NCBI GenBank assembly: GCA_027081495.1
Contig: JALWKJ010000051.1
Location: forward strand, 1-6,678
DNA length: 6,678 nucleotides
Direction: 5' to 3'
Origin: Campylobacterales bacterium
Lineage (GTDB): Bacteria > Campylobacterota > Campylobacteria > Campylobacterales > QNZT01
Positions 1 to 5,237 of the stretch are shown here, one piece after another. The notes beneath the pieces are model-generated. The model was not told the DNA's origin, made no database searches, and saw only the letters and a list, made by a program, of their open reading frames with translations. Both the position numbers and the translations under genes were made by a program. Each line of letters begins with the position of its first letter. The first letter of the stretch is position 1.

Positions 1-7
1 GTCGATT

Positions 8-664
8 ATGTTTGATTTTAAAGAGCTTTTACCGAAAATTAAAGATATCCTTTCACAAGAGGTTGGGAATAAAAAGGTATTTGACAAAGATGTAGCCGAT
101 GCGCTCGGCATAAATCAACTAACATTCGCGACAATGAAAAACAGGGGGAAGATTCCCTACGAAGAGGTTTTAAATTTTTGCGCCAAACGAAAAATATCCA
201 TCAACTGGCTTTTTTACAATCAAGCTACAAGAAGTTTGGAAGAGCAGACGCAAAAGTATGCGAATGTTCGATATTTCGGAGATATTTACGCTTCGGCGGG
301 AGGAGGGGCTTTTAACTATGAAGAAAACGGCGATACGATCGCTCTTGATTATCACATGGTGCAAAGAATAGGAGGAGAGAGGGAGATTAAAAATATCGAC
401 TCTATAAATGTACTCGGAGATTCGATGGAACCTACCTTCAAAGACGGCGATATCATATTTATAAACCGCACCCAAGACGATATCAGAAAAGGCGGAGTTT
501 TTGTCGTATCTACCCCCGTCGGATTGTTTGTCAAAAGGCTATCTTTAAAAAGCGACGGTATGTTGGATCTGATTTCGGACAATCCTCAGTACGCCATAGA
601 ATCGGTGCCTATGGAAAATGTAGAAATAGTGGGTAAAGTAGTGGGAAGTATGAGCGGTTTTTAA
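8..664 (+). CDS. CI/LexA-like transcriptional regulator, HTH plus S24 peptidase domain
   Basis: A 218-residue DNA-binding regulator of the phage CI type. Residues about 5-70 form a CI-repressor-like helix-turn-helix (DKDVADALGI, turn, then NQLTFATMKNRGKIP, followed by an ISINWLF element typical of the family). Residues about 88-215 form the S24 self-cleaving domain: Ser139 in GDSMEP and Lys176 in LFVKRL are the expected Ser/Lys dyad, and their 37-residue spacing equals that of E. coli LexA Ser119/Lys156. A97-G98 in ASAGGG is the likely self-cleavage bond. By family knowledge such proteins repress promoters as dimers and are inactivated by RecA-stimulated cleavage; that it does so here is inference. 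Only 7 bases precede the ATG, so the ribosome binding site and promoter are outside the window and an upstream start cannot be excluded. No phage genes lie next to it. Its targets are unknown. Confidence 0.9.
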   Translation: MFDFKELLPKIKDILSQEVGNKKVFDKDVADALGINQLTFATMKNRGKIPYEEVLNFCAKRKISINWLFYNQATRSLEEQTQKYANVRYFGDIYASAGGGAFNYEENGDTIALDYHMVQRIGGEREIKNIDSINVLGDSMEPTFKDGDIIFINRTQDDIRKGGVFVVSTPVGLFVKRLSLKSDGMLDLISDNPQYAIESVPMENVEIVGKVVGSMSGF

Positions 665-669
665 TCAAA

Positions 670-691
670 AAAGAGGAGTATTCTCCTCTTT
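670..691 (-). terminator. Intrinsic terminator of the cyclophilin gene (between convergent genes)
   Basis: A perfect 9-bp stem (AAAGAGGAG / CTCCTCTTT) closes a 4-base TATT loop. Read on the minus strand the stem runs into TTTTTT (complement of A667-A672, partly paired in the stem) and then an AT-rich stretch, a standard intrinsic terminator. On the + strand only three or four T residues follow, so it should work less well for the S24 regulator. The cyclophilin stop codon (690-692) lies inside the right arm. Confidence 0.75.
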
Positions 692-1175
692 AAGCCGTGA
701 TTTCTATCTTTTCTATCTTGTCATTTGCTTTTATGCTCTCAAGAACCGCCATGCTCTCTTTGTCGTTTGGGTCTATGCCGCCAAAAACGGTATGGACTCC
801 GTCAAGATGCGGGCAGGGTACGAAACAGATAAAAAATTGGCTTCCTCCGGTATTTGGACCGGCATGAGCCATGGAAAGAGTTCCTTTTTCATGCTTATGG
901 ACATTTGTAGATGTTTCGCACTTTATAGCCCAACCCGGACCTCCCGTGCCGCTGCCGTGCGGACATCCGCCTTGCGCCATAAAACCGGGAATAACTCTGT
1001 GAAAATTAAGATCGTCGTAAAATCCCTCTTTTGCCAGATGGGCAAAATTCGCGACGGTATTTGGAGCTTCGTCTTTGTAGAGTTTTAATCTCATTTTTCC
1101 TTTATTTGTCGTAATAATCGCATAGTTTATATCTTTTAACGCCTCTTTAGAGGTATCATACTCTTTTAATGCCAT
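690..1175 (-). CDS. ppiB: Peptidyl-prolyl cis-trans isomerase, cyclophilin type (cytoplasmic)
   Basis: A single cyclophilin domain of 161 residues, which catalyses cis-trans isomerisation of Xaa-Pro bonds during protein folding. The active-site strings are clear: FHRVIPGFMAQGG (residues 58-70, catalytic Arg60, Gln68), GSQFFIC (111-117, Gln113, Phe115) and LDGVHTVFGG (124-133). There is no signal peptide, so it should act in the cytoplasm like PpiB. The position of human CypA Trp121, important for cyclosporin binding, is His123 here. The loop after QGG (CPHGSGTGGPGW) is of the kind seen in Campylobacterota and many other bacterial cyclophilins. The start at 1175 has an AAGGAA ribosome binding site about 6 bases upstream. 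A second ATG at residue 28 also has an AGGA in front, but starting there would remove the first beta strand (NYAIITTNKGK), so the longer form is kept. It is transcribed away from the dihydroorotase-like gene and converges on the S24 regulator. The ppiB symbol is by type, not proven orthology. Confidence 0.95.
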   Translation of the reverse strand: MALKEYDTSKEALKDINYAIITTNKGKMRLKLYKDEAPNTVANFAHLAKEGFYDDLNFHRVIPGFMAQGGCPHGSGTGGPGWAIKCETSTNVHKHEKGTLSMAHAGPNTGGSQFFICFVPCPHLDGVHTVFGGIDPNDKESMAVLESIKANDKIEKIEITA

Positions 1176-1218
1176 TTTTTTCCTTTTTTGTCATATCTAA
1201 ATAGTTGAGCCCTCTGAA

Positions 1219-1224
1219 AATATA
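1219..1224 (-). promoter_or_regulatory. Possible -10 element for the cyclophilin gene
   Basis: The minus strand reads TATATT here, about 43 bases before the start codon, which would give a 5' leader of about 36 bases. No convincing -35 is visible, as is common for Campylobacterota sigma-70 promoters. The + strand has an overlapping TATAAT at 1221-1226, so the same AT-rich core could also fire toward the dihydroorotase-like gene. Confidence 0.35.
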
Positions 1225-1280
1225 ATTCTCTCAAACGGCTTCACGATTGTACTAAAAGTGCCTTTAAAGCAGCTCTATAG

Positions 1281-1286
1281 TAAAAT
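1281..1286 (+). promoter_or_regulatory. Possible -10 element for the dihydroorotase-like gene
   Basis: TAAAAT in the context CTATAGTAAAATAAAAG lies 30 bases before the GTG start. It leaves room for a short leader containing the AGGAG ribosome binding site at 1304-1308. There is no clear -35. TATAAT at 1221-1226 is an alternative that would give a leader of about 85 bases. Confidence 0.35.
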
Positions 1287-1316
1287 AAAAGAGTTCAAAA
1301 ACTAGGAGTCGAGTTT

Positions 1317-2525
1317 GTGATTTTGATAAAAGATGTCACGATAGCGGGCGAAAACGAGATAAAATCCATTCTTCTTCATGATGGAAAAATAGAAAAAATC
1401 GCAAAATATATAGACCCCAAAGAGTCTGAAAAAGTGATTGAGGGTGCCGGTTTATTGGCTCTTCCGAAAATCATAGATTTAAATGTTCGAATAGAAGACG
1501 ATTTGTTAAACATAAAAAATCTTCAAAAATTAAAAACAAGCACGCAAAAAGCGGGGATCGGCAAATTCGTACTCTCTCCCAGATTTTCGCCGCTTATGGA
1601 AAATCAAACATTTTTGGCTCTTCTTTCGAGAAATTTGGAGAATTCGTTTGAAAATATCCATCTGGCCGTAAAAGCCGTTAAAGATAAAGAGCTTACGAAA
1701 TTAAACAATATCTCTACGCTTTTAAAAAGCGGTATAGGTGTAGTTCAGGAAAATTCCGACATAAACGGAAATCTTTTAAGACGAATTTATGAATACAGCA
1801 AAATGCATAAAAACCTCTTTTTTGTCTTTTGTGAAAACAAGATATTAAACGATAGCGGCGTCATGAACGAGGGCGAAGTATCTTTTAAGTTAGGACTTCC
1901 GGGAATCTCGAAAATCGGAGAGATAAGCGAAGTCGCTAAAGTGGTTCAGATGAGCATACATTATGAAGTGCCCACCCTTTTTCAGGCGCTCTCGACAAAA
2001 AAAGCGATAGAACTCGTAAACGAGGGCAAGAAAAGTTTCAAAGATCTCTATACGGAAGTTTCCATTCATCATCTATGTTTGGATGAAAACTCTTGTGAAG
2101 ATTTCAACACTTACGCCAAACTCAACCCTCCTCTTAGAACTCCTTTGGACAAACAGGAGCTTTTAGAGTCGTTAAAAGAGGGCAAGATCGATGTTTTGAC
2201 GGCGCTTCACTCTCCAAAATCGATCGTTTATAAAGATGTCGCTTTTTTTGAAGCGAAATACGGCATAGACATCATAGAAGATTATCTCAGCCTTTGTTAT
2301 ACCTATCTCGTAAAAAGCGGTCATATAAGCTGGAAGAGATTGATCGAGCTAATAAGTAAAAATACGGCGAAAATTTTAAAAGAGAAAAACCAAGGAGAGA
2401 TAAAAGAGGGCTTTTGCGATAAAATCCTGCTTTTTGATCCAAAGCATAGTTTTGAAGTTACAAAAAAGAGTTCGCCGTATTTCGGTAAAACGCTATATGG
2501 TAAAATTATTCACATAGATATTTAA
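1317..2525 (+). CDS. Dihydroorotase-family protein (PyrC paralogue), predicted non-catalytic
   Basis: A 402-residue member of the amidohydrolase/dihydroorotase family, usual length. The fold-level landmarks are there: IIDLNVR (52-58), FVFCENKIL (169-177), EVSIHHL (247-253), KLNPPLRT (268-275), DVLTALHSPK (292-301), and the C-terminal GEIKEGFCDKILLFDP (360-375) leading to FGKTLYGK. The catalytic metal ligands are not. The HxH of the canonical DLHVHLR motif is N56-V-R58, the His of HCED is F171, the His before ST in HVST is A224, and the Asp of TDHAPH is L297. It should therefore not hydrolyse dihydroorotate. By analogy with Pseudomonas PyrX (PyrC'), a dead dihydroorotase needed to assemble aspartate transcarbamoylase, it may be a structural partner of PyrB; that is inference, and an active PyrC should be encoded elsewhere. 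Databases will usually call it dihydroorotase (compare pyrC2 of Campylobacter). The start is GTG, with AGGAG at 1304-1308 and an 8-base spacer. Confidence 0.85.
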   Translation: MILIKDVTIAGENEIKSILLHDGKIEKIAKYIDPKESEKVIEGAGLLALPKIIDLNVRIEDDLLNIKNLQKLKTSTQKAGIGKFVLSPRFSPLMENQTFLALLSRNLENSFENIHLAVKAVKDKELTKLNNISTLLKSGIGVVQENSDINGNLLRRIYEYSKMHKNLFFVFCENKILNDSGVMNEGEVSFKLGLPGISKIGEISEVAKVVQMSIHYEVPTLFQALSTKKAIELVNEGKKSFKDLYTEVSIHHLCLDENSCEDFNTYAKLNPPLRTPLDKQELLESLKEGKIDVLTALHSPKSIVYKDVAFFEAKYGIDIIEDYLSLCYTYLVKSGHISWKRLIELISKNTAKILKEKNQGEIKEGFCDKILLFDPKHSFEVTKKSSPYFGKTLYGKIIHIDI

Positions 2526-2526
2526 A

Positions 2527-2568
2527 AATATCGATTATTGACGATTTTATTCAAATATTTGCGATATT
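2527..2568. promoter_or_regulatory. Inverted repeat and palindrome upstream of acs
   Basis: The 88-bp gap between the dihydroorotase-like gene and acs contains 7-bp inverted arms AATATCG (2527-2533) and CGATATT (2562-2568), and inside the second part a perfect 10-bp palindrome CAAATATTTG (2552-2561). A TTGACG at 2538-2543 resembles a -35, but no well-spaced consensus -10 follows; GATATT at 2563-2568 sits 19 bases away. This may be the acs control region, but the DNA is so AT-rich that chance is possible. Confidence 0.25.
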
Positions 2569-2601
2569 AAGTTATCATGTAATTATACGATTTTAAATAC
2601 C

Positions 2602-2607
2602 AAGGGG
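2602..2607 (+). promoter_or_regulatory. Ribosome binding site that fixes the acs start
   Basis: AAGGGG ends immediately before a TTG at 2608 and 6 bases before the ATG at 2614. A ribosome cannot use a start codon with no spacer, so the ATG is the start. The longer reading would only add Met-Ser. Confidence 0.7.
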
Positions 2608-2613
2608 TTGAGC

Positions 2614-4566
2614 ATGTTTGATAGCGATAAAATATTTCCGCCGAATCCTGAGTTCGCGAAAAATGCCAGAATCAAAAGTATGGACGAGTATTACGCGCTT
2701 ATGGATGAAGCGAAAAACGACTATGAAGGTTTTTGGAAAAAATACGCCGATGAAAAGATAGAGTGGATAGAGCCGTATGAAAAGGTTCTTGACGAAACAA
2801 ACGCGCCTTTTTACAAATGGTTTACAAACGGCAAACTAAATGTAACTATCCAATGTATAGACAGACACTTAAAAGATAAAGCCGACAAAACGGCTATCAT
2901 ATTTGAAGGCGACAGAGGAGATGTTCAAAAGATAACATACGAGACTCTCGCAAAAGAGGTAAATAGATTTGCGAATCTTCTTAAAAATAGATTCGATATA
3001 AAAAAAGGCGATAGAGTCGTTCTTTATATGCCTATGATACCCCAGGCGGTATATGCTATGCTCGCGTGCGCTAGAATAGGAGCCATTCACTCCATAGTTT
3101 TTGGAGGATTTAGCGCGGAAGCTCTAAGAGACAGAATCAAAGACGCAAAAGCCAAACTCGTCATAACCGCCGACGGAGCGTATAGAAAATCAAAACCTTA
3201 CCTTTTAAAACCCGTAGTCGATGACGCTTTAAAAGATGGGATACAAAGCGTCGAAGCCGTTTTGGTAGTAAAAAGAAACAATGAAAAGATCGACTGGATA
3301 GAGGGCAGAGATCATGATTACGACGAACTTATAAAAGAGAGCTCAAGCGAGTGCGAACCGGAGATTATGGATAGCGAAGATCCTCTCTTTTTACTATATA
3401 CATCCGGAAGCACGGGAAAACCAAAAGGCGTTCAACACTCCCAAGCGGGTTATATTTTGTGGGCGCAAATGACGATGGAGTGGGTATTTGACATAAAAGA
3501 GGGCGATGTTTACTGGTGTACGGCGGATATCGGCTGGATTACGGGTCATACATATATAGTTTACGGACCTCTCGCCGCCGGTACGACAACGGTTCTTTTT
3601 GAAGGAGTTCCGACATATCCCGATGCCGGAAGAGCCTGGAAAATGGTGCAAGAGCATAAAATTACGCAATTTTACACGGCTCCCACCGCCATAAGGGTGC
3701 TTCATAAAATGGGCGAAGACGAACCTAAAAAATATGATCTAAGCTCTTTAAAAGTACTAGGAACGGTCGGCGAACCGATCGATCCGCCCGCTTGGATGTG
3801 GTATCATGAGGAAGTAGGAGGCGGAAGATGCGCCGTAGTTGACACTTGGTGGCAAACAGAAACCGGCGGACATATGATCTCTCCGCTTCCCGGCGCCACT
3901 CCTATAAAACCCTCATGCGCTACTTTCGCGCTTCCGGGTATCATGGCCGAAGTGATAGACAAAGACGGTAATCCAAAAGAGATTGGAGAAACCGGACTCT
4001 TGTGTATAACAAAACCATGGCCTAGTATGATTCGAACCATTTGGGGAGATCATGAGAGATTTAAAAAAGCTTACTTTAGCGATGCCGTAAAAGATGGCAA
4101 AGCGGTCTATTTTTCCGGCGACGGAGCGATGGTCGATAAAGACGGATATATCACTATAACGGGCAGGGTTGACGATGTCATAAATGTATCTGGACACAGG
4201 CTTGGAACCGCCGAGATCGAAGCCGCCGTCGCGGAAGACGACAAAGTCGCGGAAGTTGCCGTCGTAGGAAGACCCCATCCAATAAAAGGAGAGTCGATTT
4301 TCGTCTTTTTGGTGCTAAAAGAGGGAGCGGTAACCGAAGATATAAAATCTCATATCAACTCCCTTTTGTCAAAAGAGATAGGAAATATCGCAAAAGCGGA
4401 CGATATCGTAGCGGTGCCGGGACTTCCGAAAACTAGATCCGGAAAGATCATGAGACGAATTCTTCGCTCTATAGCAAAAGGCGAGGAGATAAAGCAGGAT
4501 ATCTCAACGCTTGAAGATCCAAGCATTGTCGCTAACATACAAGAAGCCGTAAAGCAAGCCGTATAA
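2614..4566 (+). CDS. acs: Acetyl-CoA synthetase (AMP-forming)
   Basis: Acetate + ATP + CoA gives acetyl-CoA + AMP + PPi, through an acetyl-adenylate, in the cytoplasm. From ATG 2614 the protein has 650 residues, the usual length for Acs (652 in Salmonella). Visible motifs, numbered from that ATG: the N-terminal Acs domain (FPPNPEF, EGFWKKYADEKIEW), the P-loop YTSGSTGKPKG (262-272), the acetate-pocket region DTWWQTETG (410-418) with the Trp pair that keeps the acyl pocket small, the hinge and A8 motif GRVDDVINVSGHR (517-529), and PKTRSGKIMRR (606-616) with catalytic Lys611, the residue silenced by acetylation in Salmonella Acs. It supports growth on or scavenging of acetate. The preceding gene is 88 bp upstream and unrelated in function, so acs is likely its own unit. 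No companion acetylase/deacetylase gene or acetate permease (actP) lies nearby. Confidence 0.97.
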   Translation: MFDSDKIFPPNPEFAKNARIKSMDEYYALMDEAKNDYEGFWKKYADEKIEWIEPYEKVLDETNAPFYKWFTNGKLNVTIQCIDRHLKDKADKTAIIFEGDRGDVQKITYETLAKEVNRFANLLKNRFDIKKGDRVVLYMPMIPQAVYAMLACARIGAIHSIVFGGFSAEALRDRIKDAKAKLVITADGAYRKSKPYLLKPVVDDALKDGIQSVEAVLVVKRNNEKIDWIEGRDHDYDELIKESSSECEPEIMDSEDPLFLLYTSGSTGKPKGVQHSQAGYILWAQMTMEWVFDIKEGDVYWCTADIGWITGHTYIVYGPLAAGTTTVLFEGVPTYPDAGRAWKMVQEHKITQFYTAPTAIRVLHKMGEDEPKKYDLSSLKVLGTVGEPIDPPAWMWYHEEVGGGRCAVVDTWWQTETGGHMISPLPGATPIKPSCATFALPGIMAEVIDKDGNPKEIGETGLLCITKPWPSMIRTIWGDHERFKKAYFSDAVKDGKAVYFSGDGAMVDKDGYITITGRVDDVINVSGHRLGTAEIEAAVAEDDKVAEVAVVGRPHPIKGESIFVFLVLKEGAVTEDIKSHINSLLSKEIGNIAKADDIVAVPGLPKTRSGKIMRRILRSIAKGEEIKQDISTLEDPSIVANIQEAVKQAV

Positions 4567-4572
4567 ACTCTG

Positions 4573-4604
4573 TTTCGCTCCAAAAAACCTACTTTGGAGC
4601 GAAA
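4573..4604 (+). terminator. 12-bp perfect hairpin after acs, no T-tract
   Basis: TTTCGCTCCAAA (4573-4584) pairs perfectly with TTTGGAGCGAAA (4593-4604) around an 8-base loop, starting 7 bases after the acs stop codon. The position suggests transcript end formation or 3' end protection. Neither strand has a clean T-tract after the stem, so it is not a textbook intrinsic terminator. Confidence 0.5.
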
Positions 4605-4770
4605 AGTGATACTATTTGTAATATTTATAAAAAATCTATAATTTTACTCTTTTTTTCTCATATTTATACTATTTCATGTTTGGACTCTTTTTTATAAACA
4701 TTTGCTAAACGGGCGTTTACAAACTTCATTTGGAGCAAAATCGATTGCAAAAAATATTTTAGATTATTCG
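4605..4770. other. AT-rich non-coding stretch between acs and the response regulator
   Basis: No credible gene is seen. It holds short direct repeats: ATACTATTT at 4609-4617 and 4666-4674, ATATTTATA at 4621-4629 and 4660-4668, and TTTGGAGC at 4729-4736 copying part of the acs hairpin arm. There is also a TATAAT at 4637-4642 and a compact inverted repeat TAAACG-GG-CGTTTA at 4706-4719. These could be regulatory sites for the downstream gene, but none is a recognised motif. Confidence 0.4.
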
Positions 4771-4786
4771 ATCTACAATTGTAGAT
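4771..4786. promoter_or_regulatory. Perfect 16-bp palindrome over the -10 of the response regulator gene
   Basis: ATCTACAATTGTAGAT is identical to its own reverse complement. It contains TACAAT (4774-4779), a good -10 that would start transcription near 4786 and leave a leader of about 23 bases with the AGGAAG ribosome binding site (4794-4799). A dimeric regulator bound here would block RNA polymerase, so it looks like an operator. Which protein binds is unknown. Confidence 0.5.
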
Positions 4787-4808
4787 ATAAACTAGGAAGT
4801 AGTAAAAG

Positions 4809-5213
4809 ATGATAAAAAAACTCGAGAAGATCGCAAAATCTATGAAGATGCTCTATGTTGACGACAATAAAGAGCTTTGTAAAACCAATCTTGCATTTTT
4901 TAAAGATATATTTGAAGAAGCCGATTACGCGCTTGACGGCAGAGAGGGGCTTAAACTCTATGAAAGAAAAAAATACGATCTTGTCATAACCGATATAAAT
5001 ATGCCGAGATTAAACGGTTTTACGCTTATAAAAAATATAAGAAAATTAAATCCAGATCAAATTATCATAGTCGTTTCGGCTTACAGCGAAATAGCGTATC
5101 TGAGTAAAATCAACAATTGCAAAATCGACTACTTTTTGGTAAAACCGGTAGATACGAAAGAGTTGATAGATAAGATCTACGAATGTATAACGGAGGAACT
5201 CGTAAGGGAGTGA
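4809..5213 (+). CDS. Single-domain response regulator (CheY-like receiver)
   Basis: A 134-residue protein made of one receiver domain and no output domain. The phosphorylation site and its helpers are intact: acidic pair Asp18-Asp19 in YVDDN, phospho-acceptor Asp62 in ITDINMP, Ser90 in VVSAYS and Lys112-Pro113 in LVKPVD; the switch aromatic is Phe109. About 13 residues (IKKLEKIAKSMKM) precede the first beta strand, as in many stand-alone receivers of Campylobacterota. It should take phosphate from a sensor kinase and act by protein contact, for example as a phosphorelay shuttle or on the flagellar motor or another adaptor. No kinase is encoded beside it, so the partner is unknown. It probably has its own promoter with a palindromic operator-like site. 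The AGGAAG at 4794-4799, 9 bases before the ATG, supports this start. It is not necessarily the chemotaxis CheY. Confidence 0.9.
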   Translation: MIKKLEKIAKSMKMLYVDDNKELCKTNLAFFKDIFEEADYALDGREGLKLYERKKYDLVITDINMPRLNGFTLIKNIRKLNPDQIIIVVSAYSEIAYLSKINNCKIDYFLVKPVDTKELIDKIYECITEELVRE

Positions 5214-5229
5214 CCGAAGCCACCCCTTA
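5203..5229 (-). terminator. Hairpin with UUCG loop between convergent genes
   Basis: On the minus strand TAAGGG-GTGGC and GTCAC-CCCTTA pair (one bulged T, one G-U pair) around a TTCG loop closed by C-G, the very stable cUUCGg tetraloop. On the + strand the same DNA has an A-C mismatch and a CGAA loop, so the structure favours the transcript of the repeat-protein gene, whose stop codon is at 5238-5240. No T-tract follows. It overlaps the last codons of the response regulator. Confidence 0.5.
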
Positions 5230-5237
5230 AAAATAGA

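Noticed and set aside
8..664. Prophage in the window, suggested by the CI-like repressor
   Set aside because: No integrase, Cro, replication or structural phage gene is present; the following genes are ordinary chromosomal ones.
1092..1094. Internal ATG start (residue 28) of the cyclophilin with a good AGGA upstream
   Set aside because: Starting there would delete the first beta strand of the cyclophilin fold, so the upstream ATG at 1175, which also has a ribosome binding site, is preferred.
2538..2554. FNR-like half sites TTGA and TCAA upstream of acs
   Set aside because: The gap between halves is 9 bases instead of the 6 expected between TTGA and TCAA in an FNR box, so it does not fit.
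3394..4278. Several open frames on the minus strand inside acs
   Set aside because: acs is fully conserved across this stretch; the antisense frames overlap each other and show no family motifs.
4637..4642. TATAAT suggesting a small RNA promoter in the acs-response regulator gap
   Set aside because: No terminator-like structure follows within the gap and the region is AT-rich enough for a chance match.
4676..4708. Ten-codon open frame in the gap before the response regulator
   Set aside because: It has no ribosome binding site and reads MFGLFFINIC; nothing supports translation.
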